From assembly GCA_011330645.1 (NCBI GenBank), contig DRQB01000099.1:1-16909 (forward strand): a stretch of 16,909 bases of DNA, written 5' to 3'. This stretch comes from Campylobacterota bacterium (GTDB lineage Bacteria; Campylobacterota; Campylobacteria; Campylobacterales; Sulfurovaceae). The position numbers and the translations under genes were made by a program. Position 1 is the stretch's first letter; each line of letters starts with the position of its first letter. This document shows, one piece after another, positions 1 to 7,675 of this stretch. Under the pieces are notes generated by a model that worked only from the letters and a program-made list of their open reading frames with translations, had not been told where the DNA came from and made no database searches.

Positions 1-1110
1 GATAAAAAGTATGCATTACACCTTATTCCATCAGGGGTACTTAACCCCTCTGCCAAGAACATCGTAGGAAATGGTGTGGTACTTTCTCCTGTAGATTTCA
101 TCAAAGAGATGGAGCAGTTTGATAATCTAGAGGGAAGACTTTTTCTTTCAGACAAAGCACATGTTTTACTCCCTTACCATGCACAGATAGACCAAGCTAG
201 AGAGCGTATGAAAGGCGATAAAGCCATTGGTACAACAGGTAAAGGTATCGGACCTGCTTATGGCGATAAGATAGCACGTATTGGTCACAGACTTGGTGAG
301 CTTCTTAACCCTGAAAAATTGACGGCAAAAATTGTAGCATACTTTGCGATGAATAAACCAGTATTTGATGCTATGGGTGTTGAGGCTCCAAATGAAGCAG
401 CGCTTTTAGCAGAGCTTCAAGGCTATAAAGATGCACTGGGTGCTTTTATCACTGATACGACACAGATGATGTGGGAGATTATGGATGCAGACAAAAAAAT
501 CTTACTAGAGGGTGCACAAGGTACGATGTTAGACATCGACCATGGTACTTACCCATATGTGACATCATCTACCACTGTAAGTGCAGGAGCATGTTCCGGT
601 CTTGGGATTAACCCTAAAGACATCGGTAAAGTGACAGGTATTGCAAAAGCCTACTGTACCAGAGTAGGAAACGGTCCTTTCCCTTCTGAAGACTTTGGAG
701 ACGAGGGTGACACACTTCGTAAAAATGGACATGAGTTTGGTACTACAACAGGTCGCCCAAGAAGATGTGGTTGGTTTGATGCTGTAGCCATGCGTCACGC
801 GGTACGTGTAAACGGTGTAGACCAAGTAGCGCTTATGAAACTTGATGTACTTGATGGTTTTGATGAAGTCAAAGTATGTGTAGCATATGAGGTAGATGGG
901 AAAGAGATAAACTATGTACCATACGATTTAGAAGATGCAACACCTGTATACAAGTCATTCCCAGGTTGGGATAAAACTGAAGGTGTAAGAGTATTTGATG
1001 ATTTACCAGATACGGCTAAGTCATACATTGAAGCACTTGAAGAGATGATAGGGACAAAGATGGGAATCATTTCCACAAGTCCAGAACGTGAAGACACAAT
1101 AATTAGATAA
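1..1110 (+). CDS. purA: Adenylosuccinate synthetase, 5'-truncated by window edge
   Basis: Catalyses the GTP-dependent joining of IMP and aspartate to adenylosuccinate, the first committed step to AMP, in the cytoplasm. The frame is open from base 1 and gives 369 residues. The family is usually about 415-430 residues, so roughly 45 N-terminal residues, including the GDEGKGK nucleotide loop, lie outside the window. Visible family signatures are LIPSG and GNGVVLSP near the start, GTTGKGIGPAY (229-261), GAQGTMLDIDHGTYPYVTSS (511-570), the TTGRPRRCGW region (about 745-774), KLDVLDG, and the C-terminal ISTSPERE. A GTG at 76 is an internal valine of GNGVVLSP, not a start. It is followed after 13 bases by the DUF507 gene, probably in one transcript. 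No frameshift is seen. The identification is very secure. Confidence 0.97.
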   Translation, partial: DKKYALHLIPSGVLNPSAKNIVGNGVVLSPVDFIKEMEQFDNLEGRLFLSDKAHVLLPYHAQIDQARERMKGDKAIGTTGKGIGPAYGDKIARIGHRLGELLNPEKLTAKIVAYFAMNKPVFDAMGVEAPNEAALLAELQGYKDALGAFITDTTQMMWEIMDADKKILLEGAQGTMLDIDHGTYPYVTSSTTVSAGACSGLGINPKDIGKVTGIAKAYCTRVGNGPFPSEDFGDEGDTLRKNGHEFGTTTGRPRRCGWFDAVAMRHAVRVNGVDQVALMKLDVLDGFDEVKVCVAYEVDGKEINYVPYDLEDATPVYKSFPGWDKTEGVRVFDDLPDTAKSYIEALEEMIGTKMGIISTSPEREDTIIR

Positions 1111-1123
1111 TAAAGGGGTAGCA

Positions 1124-1675
1124 ATGAGATTAAAACCACAACAGACGGGATATGTAGCAACCAAAATCGGGATTGACTTAGCCAATGCACCTTTTATTAC
1201 GATGCCAAAGGGTAGAGAAGCAGTGGTAGCAGCTGCTAAAAAAATCATCGATGAAAATCTTGCCAAAGAGCATGCACTTGATGAAAAAGTGAAGAAAATT
1301 TTAGATGAGAATTATGATGAGATAGAGTTTCAGCATGCAGATGAGAGACAACTCTTCTTTATGATTAAAAAGAAGATGGCAGCTGAAGCTGGGGTTATTA
1401 TGAATTATGATGACCGTTACAATGACTTGGCACACCTTATCTTGGATGAACTGTATGAAAACTACCTTGCAGAGTATGATGTGAACGAAAATCAGGTAAA
1501 AAATGTGATTTTTAAATCTTTTAAAGCTTTTGCAGATGCTTATGATGAGATAGACGATATTGTTTATGACAAAATTAGAGGTATGGAAAAAGAAGTTGTT
1601 CCAGGAAGCCAAGACTATGAGCTTCTCTATGAAAGATTTTATCAAGAGGAACTCTCAAAAAGAGGAATGTTATAA
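1124..1675 (+). CDS. DUF507 family protein
   Basis: A 183-residue soluble protein of unknown function, matching the DUF507 family as I remember it (opening MRLKPQQTGYVATKI). It is highly charged, rich in Asp, Glu and Lys, and predicted to be mostly helical, with no signal peptide or membrane segment. The two halves look related: IIDENLAKEHALDEKVKKIL (about residues 41-60) resembles LILDELYENYLAEYDVNENQ (about residues 106-125), and each is followed by a stretch ending in DEIE or DEID, suggesting an internal duplication. The start is supported by AAGGGG about 6 bases upstream of the ATG. The stop codon overlaps the carA ATG (TAATG), so the two are probably translationally coupled. The coupling to purA and carA hints at a housekeeping role, but no function can be assigned. 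Confidence 0.85.
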   Translation: MRLKPQQTGYVATKIGIDLANAPFITMPKGREAVVAAAKKIIDENLAKEHALDEKVKKILDENYDEIEFQHADERQLFFMIKKKMAAEAGVIMNYDDRYNDLAHLILDELYENYLAEYDVNENQVKNVIFKSFKAFADAYDEIDDIVYDKIRGMEKEVVPGSQDYELLYERFYQEELSKRGML

Positions 1676-2793
1676 TGCAAAAAGTATCACTTTATTTTGA
1701 AAATGGATTAATGCTTGAAGCTAAGAGCTTTGGTGCTACAGGTACATCTGTAGGAGAGATTGTATTTAATACTTCTCTTACAGGGTACCAAGAGATTGTT
1801 ACTGACCCATCTTATGCTGGGCAATTTGTGACATTTACGATGCCAGAGATTGGGAATGTTGGATGTAATGCTCAAGATATGGAAAGTAAAGGTGCGCACT
1901 GTAAAGGTATTATCGTACGTACTTACCAAGACAGACCTTCTAACTTCAGATGTGAAGAGACTTTGGCTGCACTTTTAGAAAAAAATGGCGTTTTAGGTAT
2001 CTGTGAGATAGACACAAGATTCATCACTAAAATGTTGCGTGAAGAGGGTGCCATGATGATGGTAGCTTCAACGGAGATACATGAGGAAGCAGAACTTAAA
2101 AAAGTACTTGAAACTTCTCCTCGTATTGAAGATGTAAATTACATCGAGCAGGTGAGTACGAAAGAATCTTATGTACATGATGAAGCACGTTACAACATGG
2201 ATACATTTAACTATGATAAGCCAGAAACGACTAAGAAAATCATTGCGCTTGATTTTGGTATAAAAAGAAACATCCTTAATGAGCTTACTCATGCAGGCAT
2301 GGAAGTAACAGTTGTACCTAATGATATGTCAGCAGAAGATATTATCGCTAAGATTGATAGCAAAGAGATTGATGGTGTATTTTTATCCAATGGTCCTGGG
2401 GATCCACTTATCTTAAAAGATGAGCAAGAGAAGATTAAAAAACTTATTGCGCATAAAGTGCCACTTTTTGGTATCTGCCTTGGACATCAGTTACTTTCTA
2501 TCGCGCATGGGTATGATACGTACAAACTACAGTTTGGACACCACGGTGGAAACCACCCTGTACTTAATGCGATGACAAATACCGTAGAAATTACTGCACA
2601 GAACCATAACTATAATGTACCAGACAACATTACAGAAGTGGCAACAGTAACACATACAAACTTGTTTGATAATACCATTGAGGGATTGAAGTACAATGAC
2701 TCTCCAACAATGTCAGTACAGCACCACCCTGAAGCAAGTCCTGGACCACATGAATCAGCATATATCTTTGGCGAATTTGCCAAGATGCTTTAA
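1675..2793 (+). CDS. carA: Carbamoyl-phosphate synthase small (glutaminase) subunit
   Basis: Hydrolyses glutamine and channels ammonia to the large subunit CarB, which makes carbamoyl phosphate for arginine and pyrimidine synthesis in the cytoplasm. The protein has 372 residues, close to the usual 370-390. The N-terminal small-subunit domain (about 1-185) opens with LYFENGLMLEAKSFGA and contains GEIVFNTSLTGYQEI. The class I glutamine amidotransferase domain (about 188-372) has the nucleophile Cys268 in FGICLGHQLL and the partners His351 and Glu353 in QHHPEASPGPH, so the glutaminase triad is complete. FLSNGPGDP is also present. The ATG overlaps the DUF507 stop by one base. carB is not in the window, so the two subunits are not adjacent here, at least downstream. 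No unusual features are seen in the gene. Confidence 0.97.
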   Translation: MQKVSLYFENGLMLEAKSFGATGTSVGEIVFNTSLTGYQEIVTDPSYAGQFVTFTMPEIGNVGCNAQDMESKGAHCKGIIVRTYQDRPSNFRCEETLAALLEKNGVLGICEIDTRFITKMLREEGAMMMVASTEIHEEAELKKVLETSPRIEDVNYIEQVSTKESYVHDEARYNMDTFNYDKPETTKKIIALDFGIKRNILNELTHAGMEVTVVPNDMSAEDIIAKIDSKEIDGVFLSNGPGDPLILKDEQEKIKKLIAHKVPLFGICLGHQLLSIAHGYDTYKLQFGHHGGNHPVLNAMTNTVEITAQNHNYNVPDNITEVATVTHTNLFDNTIEGLKYNDSPTMSVQHHPEASPGPHESAYIFGEFAKML

Positions 2794-2795
2794 AC

Positions 2796-2868
2796 GCGAC
2801 TAGTCGCAAGAGCTTTCTGCTGAAGAAAACACAGCGTTAGCGTAGCAAAATGAGCTTTGCTCATTTGC
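2796..2868. repeat. Palindrome-rich intergenic element, possible dispersed repeat
   Basis: The carA-ddl gap starts with a perfect 12-bp palindrome, GCGACTAGTCGC (2796-2807), three bases after the carA stop. A short inverted repeat TTTCT/AGAAA follows. A stronger hairpin is then formed by AAATGAGC (2848-2855), loop TTT, and GCTCATTT (2859-2866); it lengthens to GCAAA-TGAGC/GCTCATTTGC if one A is bulged. The segment is visibly richer in G and C than other gaps in the window. No T-run follows, so it is not a classic terminator. It could be a small dispersed repeat, an RNA processing site, or a weak terminator. I see no second copy in this window. Confidence 0.45.
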
Positions 2869-2894
2869 CTTAAATTGATTAAAAAGGAAGCATT

Positions 2895-3935
2895 ATGAAT
2901 ATTGCTATACTCTTTGGAGGTTCTAGCTTTGAACATGAAATAAGCATTGTCTCTGCGATTACGATGAAAAAAGTGCTTAAAAAATCTACACTGACCTATA
3001 TTTTCGTCAGTCCTGATAGAGAATTTTATTTGATTGATACAGATAAAATAAACTCTAAACTTTTTTCATCAGGTGAGTATAAAAAAGGGAAACAACTTAC
3101 ACTTAAGCAGGGTGGATTCTTTGTCGATAGTATGTTTGGCTCAAAAGCAGTAGCTTTTGATGGATTACTCAATCTCATTCATGGACGTGATGGTGAAGAT
3201 GGGAAAATAGCCTCAATGATGGAATTTTTTAACATCCCTTTCATCTCTCCACGTATGGAAGCGTCAGCATTGTCATATAACAAGCTTTATACGAAGTTTT
3301 TGGCAGAAAGTCTTGGCGTGAAGACGGTAACCTATGAATACCTTTCAAAAAATGATGAGAGAAAAATCACTATGGATTACCCTGTGATTATTAAACCAGT
3401 ACGATTGGGTTCAAGTATTGGTGTAAGCATTGTCAAAGAAGCCAGTGAACTTGACTATGCGCTTGATGTGGCCTTTGAGTTTGATACTGATGTGATTGTT
3501 GAACCTTTTATCGAAGGTGTAAAAGAGTATAACCAGGCAGGATGTTACACAAATGAATGGGAACTTTCTATTGTAGAGGAGCCACATAAAGAGGAGTTTT
3601 TGGATTTTGAGAAAAAATATATGGACTTTTCACGTGATTCTCAAGTTTTAGCTGCAGACATTGATGAAGCTATGAAAACAAAGATACAAGAGAGTTTTAA
3701 AAAGATTTATAATCCTCTCTTTTTAGGCAGTATTATACGCTGTGACTTTTTTGTCGTTGATGGTGAAGTATTATTGAATGAAATTAACCCAATTCCAGGT
3801 TCTATGGCAAACTACCTTTTCCCTGATTTTGAGGGAATGGTAGAAAGACTTTTTAGAAATTTGCCAAAAGAACAAAATATCTTGATTGATTATCAATATA
3901 TTCACTCCATACAAAGTGCAAAAGGTAAAGCATAA
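2895..3935 (+). CDS. ddl: D-alanine--D-alanine ligase
   Basis: An ATP-grasp enzyme that joins two D-alanines for peptidoglycan precursors in the cytoplasm. At 346 residues it is within the family range. The N-terminal domain has GGSSFEHEIS (residues 8-17), the first D-Ala site loop. The middle ATP-grasp domain has YPVIIKPVRLGSSIGVSIV and VEPFIEGVKEY. The C-terminal region has GSIIRCDFF and the metal-binding NEINPIPGSMANYLFP. Lys241-Tyr242 in FEKKYMDF aligns with the pair whose Tyr is associated with D-Ala rather than D-lactate specificity (a Phe there marks VanA-type ligases), so an ordinary ligase is expected. AAGGA (2884-2888) six bases before the ATG supports the start. Although it lies 101 bp after carA, it may share that transcript. 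Confidence 0.96.
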   Translation: MNIAILFGGSSFEHEISIVSAITMKKVLKKSTLTYIFVSPDREFYLIDTDKINSKLFSSGEYKKGKQLTLKQGGFFVDSMFGSKAVAFDGLLNLIHGRDGEDGKIASMMEFFNIPFISPRMEASALSYNKLYTKFLAESLGVKTVTYEYLSKNDERKITMDYPVIIKPVRLGSSIGVSIVKEASELDYALDVAFEFDTDVIVEPFIEGVKEYNQAGCYTNEWELSIVEEPHKEEFLDFEKKYMDFSRDSQVLAADIDEAMKTKIQESFKKIYNPLFLGSIIRCDFFVVDGEVLLNEINPIPGSMANYLFPDFEGMVERLFRNLPKEQNILIDYQYIHSIQSAKGKA

Positions 3936-3946
3936 TACTTTTATGC
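3930..3946 (+). terminator. Weak hairpin at ddl 3' end
   Basis: GCATAA (3930-3935, overlapping the ddl stop) can pair with TTATGC (3941-3946) around the loop TACTT. The following sequence is AT-rich but not a clean T-run. The stem is short and AT-rich, so termination here is only a possibility. Confidence 0.2.
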
Positions 3947-4210
3947 ATTCTCTATTCTATATAGATAAATAATATTAAATTATCTATCTATATAATATAT
4001 TATTTTAATATAAAAATTTAATAATTATTATTACATCAAATTCCCCCTAAAGCACATAAATACGTTACATATTAACACATAAGATTATATTATTTATAAC
4101 AATAATATAAATTGTAAAATTTACTTTTCTATTCATTATGACTTAAGTTATTTTTCCCTAAAATTGTTACAATATTTATTTAAATATGTAAAAATAAGTG
4201 GGAGTGGTTA
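3936..4210 (+). promoter_or_regulatory. AT-rich promoter region upstream of the caa3 oxidase cluster
   Basis: This 275-bp gap holds no gene that I can support and is extremely AT-rich. It contains an inverted repeat ATAGATAA (3961-3968) / TTATCTAT (3980-3987). TATAAA (4106-4111) is a possible -10 box and is followed directly by TTGTAAAATTTAC (4112-4124), whose core GTAAAATTTAC is palindromic. Closer to the gene, ATTGTTACAAT (4163-4173) is another short palindrome; its TTGTTA could serve as a -35 for a poor -10 near 4185-4192. The sco ribosome site GGGAG follows at about 4200-4204. The exact promoter cannot be fixed by eye because many AT-rich hexamers compete. Confidence 0.4.
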
Positions 4211-4993
4211 ATGAGAAAACTTTTAATGCTTTTATTGATAACAGTATCAGTAAATGCAGCACAGTTAGGAATAAATGAACATCAAGGGGCAATGGTGCCA
4301 CTAGATTTAACATTTATCAATGAAAAAGGGGAGAAGGTAACCCTAGAAAAACTCATGGATGGGAAACCAACAATGATAACGCTAAATTACTTTAGATGTG
4401 CAGGTATCTGTGGACCCCAACTTGCAGATATGGCAAAAATGTTGAGTAAACTTGATTTGGCAGAAAATACTGATTATAAAGTGTTAACTATTTCATTTGC
4501 AGAAAATGAAACACCAGATCTTGCTTCAGCAAAACGCCAAGCATATCTTCATTCAATGACAAGACCTTTTGTGCAGGATGCTTGGCATTTTCTTATTAGT
4601 GATAATAATTCATCTGCTATTTTGGCAGATAAAGTAGGATTTACTTATAAAAAAGAAGTTTCAAAGGCAGGTGTGGTTGATTATGTTCACCCTGGTGCGC
4701 TTATTATGTTATCTCCCAAAGGGAAAGTGACACGTTACCTTAATGGTATTGGGCAGCTTCCTTTTGATGTAAAAATGGCAGTGATAGAAGCAGGAGAAGG
4801 TAAGGTTGGTCCAACCATAGCAAAAAAATTATTATTTTGTTTTGCCTATGATCCAAAAGGTAAGACCTATATCTTTAAATGGGAAAAGGTAGTTGGTGCG
4901 TTAATGACGCTTATTATGATTGCCTTCTTTATCTACTTGATAAAAACAAGTAAAAGAAAAGAAGACAATCATCAAGAAAAAGGAGAAAACTAG
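4211..4993 (+). CDS. SCO1/SenC-family copper chaperone
   Basis: A thioredoxin-fold protein that delivers copper to, or reduces, the CuA site of subunit II, working on the periplasmic face. At 260 residues it starts with a short signal-like segment (residues 1-17, ending VNAA) rather than a long anchor. The copper-binding pair is Cys63 and Cys67 in CAGICGP, and the third ligand is probably His160 in DYVHPGALIMLSPKG. A single membrane helix lies at about 226-245, followed by a charged tail, so the protein appears anchored at its C-terminus. RCAGICGPQLADM and VLTISFAENETPD match the family. GGGAG precedes the ATG. Its TAG stop abuts the coxA ATG with no gap, fitting a dedicated role in assembling the adjacent CuA oxidase. 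It is the first gene of that cluster. Confidence 0.93.
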   Translation: MRKLLMLLLITVSVNAAQLGINEHQGAMVPLDLTFINEKGEKVTLEKLMDGKPTMITLNYFRCAGICGPQLADMAKMLSKLDLAENTDYKVLTISFAENETPDLASAKRQAYLHSMTRPFVQDAWHFLISDNNSSAILADKVGFTYKKEVSKAGVVDYVHPGALIMLSPKGKVTRYLNGIGQLPFDVKMAVIEAGEGKVGPTIAKKLLFCFAYDPKGKTYIFKWEKVVGALMTLIMIAFFIYLIKTSKRKEDNHQEKGEN

Positions 4994-6649
4994 ATGAGTA
5001 AAACTTATTTCGACGAAACACACTGTGCCATAGGGCACCCAAAAAGTACATTCATGCAGTGGATGCTTACGATAGACCATAAAAGAATTGGTTTAATGTA
5101 TGCAGCTGTTATGTTTACGTTCTTTTTTGTAGCTGTAGCTACTGCATTTTTAATGCGTTTGGAACTTTTAGCTCCAGGGCAACAATATATAGATGGAGAT
5201 ACATTTAACCAAGCATTTACATTGCATGGGGTAATTATGATTTTCTTATTTATTGTTCCAGGGATTCCCGCAATATTTGGAAACATAGTGATGCCACTTA
5301 TGATTGGGGCAAAAGATGTCTCTTTCCCTAGACTTAACTGGTTTACTTTTTGGTTATATATCTTAGGATGTATTATTGCTTTAGCTTCACTGTTTACTGA
5401 CAATGGATTTGCAGATACAGGTTGGACTTTTTATGCACCATATTCTTTAACAACAAGTACAAATGTTATTTTTACACTTGTAGCAGCATTTATTCTTGGG
5501 ATGGCATCTATTCTTACAGGTCTTAATTTCTTGGTAACGATTCACAGACTTAGAGCACCAGGAATGACATTCTTTAAAATGCCACTTTTCGTATGGGGTA
5601 TCTACGCTACTGCATGGATTCAACTTCTAGCAACCCCAGTTGTTGGTATTACACTTGTACTTGCAATGATGGAAAAATTCTTTGGTATTGGTATTTTTGA
5701 TCCAGCTAAAGGGGGAGACCCAGTACTCTTTGAGCACCTTTTTTGGATTTACTCACACCCAGCAGTCTATCTTATGATTTTACCAGCATTTGGTGTGATG
5801 TCTGAGATTATTCCAACATTCTCAAGAAAAGAGATTTTTGGATATAGAACGATTGCACTTTCATCAGCATCTATTGCAGGTATTGGTTATTTAGTATGGG
5901 GTCACCACCTTTATACTTCAGGTATGGCAGATCTTGCTAAAACAGTATTCTCATTCCTTACATTCTTTGTTGCGATTCCTACAGGGATTAAATTCTATGA
6001 CTGGATTGCAACTATGTATGGCGGTAAAATTGTACTTTCTACACCTATGTTATGGGCACTAGGTACAATTATTACTTTTGCTATCGGTGGACTTACAGGG
6101 GTAACTATTGCAATGATTGGTGTTGATATTCACCTACAAGATACGTACTATACTGTAGCACACTTTCACTATGCCATGCTAGGTGGGGTTGTCTTTTTAC
6201 TCTTCGCTGGTATGCACTATTGGTTCCCACTGGTGACAGGTAAAATGTATGATGAGAAAAAAGCAAAAATTGCTTTTTATATGAATTTTATAGGATTTAA
6301 TCTTCTTTGGTTCCCTATGTTTATTGCTGGATACCTTGGTATGCCAAGACGTTATTTTGATTATTTACCAGAGTTCCAAATTTATCATCAAGCTTCATTT
6401 ATTGGAGCCGTTATATTTATCTCAGGACTTATTTTTATGTTCTATACATTGATTCAAGGATGGAGAAAAGGTGAAAAAGTAGGACCAAATCCATGGAATG
6501 CAACAACATTAGAATGGCATATGCCAACATCACCACCACCATTAGAAAATCACTCTAAAGTACCTTATGTAGATTTTGATCCATACGAGTATAAACATGG
6601 TGAACCAGTGGTTAAATTTGATTATACAACAATGAAAAGGATAGACTAA
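4994..6649 (+). CDS. coxA: Cytochrome c oxidase subunit I, A2-type (caa3/aa3 family)
   Basis: Catalytic subunit of a heme-copper oxidase in the inner membrane, reducing oxygen to water with proton pumping. It has 551 residues and about 12 membrane helices. Low-spin heme ligands are His78 (TLHGV) and His392; the high-spin heme ligand is His390 (VAHFHYAM). CuB ligands are His255 with cross-linking Tyr259 (SHPAVY), plus His304 and His305. Asp108 in GNIVMPLMIGAKDVSFPRLN marks the D-channel entrance and Lys333 in AIPTGIKF marks the K-channel. Helix VI reads YSHPAVY: Ala257 replaces the proton-relay Glu of A1 enzymes, while Tyr253-Ser254 gives the YS pattern of A2 enzymes such as Rhodothermus caa3. 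The start follows the sco stop directly, with AGGAG upstream. The stop overlaps coxC by one base. Whether the hemes are A or O cannot be read from the sequence. Confidence 0.97.
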   Translation: MSKTYFDETHCAIGHPKSTFMQWMLTIDHKRIGLMYAAVMFTFFFVAVATAFLMRLELLAPGQQYIDGDTFNQAFTLHGVIMIFLFIVPGIPAIFGNIVMPLMIGAKDVSFPRLNWFTFWLYILGCIIALASLFTDNGFADTGWTFYAPYSLTTSTNVIFTLVAAFILGMASILTGLNFLVTIHRLRAPGMTFFKMPLFVWGIYATAWIQLLATPVVGITLVLAMMEKFFGIGIFDPAKGGDPVLFEHLFWIYSHPAVYLMILPAFGVMSEIIPTFSRKEIFGYRTIALSSASIAGIGYLVWGHHLYTSGMADLAKTVFSFLTFFVAIPTGIKFYDWIATMYGGKIVLSTPMLWALGTIITFAIGGLTGVTIAMIGVDIHLQDTYYTVAHFHYAMLGGVVFLLFAGMHYWFPLVTGKMYDEKKAKIAFYMNFIGFNLLWFPMFIAGYLGMPRRYFDYLPEFQIYHQASFIGAVIFISGLIFMFYTLIQGWRKGEKVGPNPWNATTLEWHMPTSPPPLENHSKVPYVDFDPYEYKHGEPVVKFDYTTMKRID

Positions 6650-7350
6650 TGGCACACGAATATGTACCTGAAATCGCGCTTGATCGCGAGGGGAAAGAGC
6701 ATGTGGTTCAAGGTTGGCAAGATGACTTTTATGGTGGAAAATTAGGTTTTTGGCTATTTATGTTTACAGAGGTCATGATGTTTGGAGCAATGTTCCTTGC
6801 ATTAACCTATTACTATACTTTACATACACATGATTTTTTAGAAGCATCTTCTCACCTCAATAGACTTTTGGGTGGGACAAACACAGTCATTTTACTAGTA
6901 TCTGCACTCACAATGGGACTGGGGCTTTTGAAAATGAGAGCAGGAGATGTCAAAGGCGCTAAACTCATGATATGGGCAACCATTATTCTTGCGTTAATAT
7001 TCCTTTCTATTAAGGGAGTAGAGTGGACAGAAGAATATCATAATGGTATCTTTTTAAATCATGGTAAATTACTTGCAAGTTCAAGTTTTCCATTTGGAGA
7101 AAAGATTTTTTATGGTATGTATTTTACTATGACAGGGCTTCATGGAGTTCATATTATCATTGGTATTGGATTGATGTTATGGCTACTTAAGCGTATAAAT
7201 GCAGGGAAAGTAACGACAGAACATCATATTTTACATTTTAACATTGCGTTATACTGGGATATTGTACACCTTATTTGGGTATTTGTTTTCCCGTATTTTT
7301 ATATGATAGGCGCAGGAGATATAGCAGGAGGAGCACCACATGGACATTAA
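6649..7350 (+). CDS. coxC: Cytochrome c oxidase subunit III
   Basis: A membrane subunit that stabilises the oxidase core and its proton uptake. At 233 residues it is the short form with about five helices (roughly 31-55, 78-96, 105-124, 154-181, 200-221), lacking the first two helices of the seven-helix mitochondrial type. Glu41 in FTEVMMFGAMF corresponds to the conserved membrane glutamate of subunit III. TGLHGVHIIIGIGLM and ALYWDIVHLIWVFVFPYFY are family signatures. The ATG overlaps the coxA stop (TAATG), and its last 11 bases overlap coxD, so translation is likely coupled across the cluster. The His-rich C-terminus (APHGH) is a minor oddity and may partly reflect the overlapped ribosome site and start of coxD. 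Confidence 0.95.
   Translation: MAHEYVPEIALDREGKEHVVQGWQDDFYGGKLGFWLFMFTEVMMFGAMFLALTYYYTLHTHDFLEASSHLNRLLGGTNTVILLVSALTMGLGLLKMRAGDVKGAKLMIWATIILALIFLSIKGVEWTEEYHNGIFLNHGKLLASSSFPFGEKIFYGMYFTMTGLHGVHIIIGIGLMLWLLKRINAGKVTTEHHILHFNIALYWDIVHLIWVFVFPYFYMIGAGDIAGGAPHGH
7326..7342 (+). promoter_or_regulatory. Strong ribosome binding site for coxD inside coxC
   Basis: AGGAGGAG lies inside the final coxC codons, about 7 bases before the coxD ATG (7340). This fixes the coxD start and explains how a gene that overlaps its neighbour by 11 bases is translated efficiently. Confidence 0.7.
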
Positions 7351-7666
7351 ACAATATCAAGAAGAGCGAACACGCTATTATAAGGTACTCATAGGGCTAT
7401 TGCTCTTAACCGCACTAACATTTGTTCAACCGTATTATTTTTTAGAAAATATTACATTTACTGCACAGATGGGGATTGCTGTCGTTAAAGCATGGTTGAT
7501 TTTAATGTATTATATGCACTTAAAAGGTGATAAACTGATCGGTACAATGACACTCTTTTCATTGGCATTGGTAGCAGTTTTCTTTATTATTGTTGTTGCA
7601 ATCGATGTAACACACTTTCAATTTGGGTCTGAGAGTTATATTACTTCAGCGCCCCATGCAAACTAA
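7340..7666 (+). CDS. coxD: Cytochrome c oxidase subunit IV (prokaryotic type)
   Basis: A small membrane subunit of 108 residues with three predicted helices (about 15-33, 42-60, 67-90). The segment VVKAWLILMYYMHLKGD (about 48-64) matches the bacterial subunit IV signature seen in caa3- and bo3-type oxidases, where this subunit supports assembly of the CuB centre or the stability of the complex. It overlaps coxC and has a strong ribosome site within it. The next gene, coxB, begins nine bases after its stop. Size, topology and position all agree with the assignment. No cofactor ligands are expected or seen. Confidence 0.9.
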   Translation: MDIKQYQEERTRYYKVLIGLLLLTALTFVQPYYFLENITFTAQMGIAVVKAWLILMYYMHLKGDKLIGTMTLFSLALVAVFFIIVVAIDVTHFQFGSESYITSAPHAN

Positions 7667-7675
7667 GGAGTAAAC

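Noticed and set aside
76..78. GTG as a start for the purA fragment
   Set aside because: The codon is a valine within the conserved GNGVVLSP, and the frame continues open to base 1 with family-typical sequence, so it is a truncated gene.
1301..1645. Minus-strand hydrophobic open frame opposite DUF507
   Set aside because: It is an antisense shadow of an AT-rich coding region, without a ribosome site or recognisable domain.
2895..3935. VanA-like D-Ala-D-Lac ligase
   Set aside because: The specificity position is Tyr242 in KKYMDF, as in ordinary D-Ala-D-Ala ligases, and no resistance genes are nearby.
3936..4210. Replication origin or AT-rich unwinding element
   Set aside because: AT-richness alone; I see no DnaA-box cluster (TTATCCACA-like) and no dnaA, dnaN or partition genes nearby.
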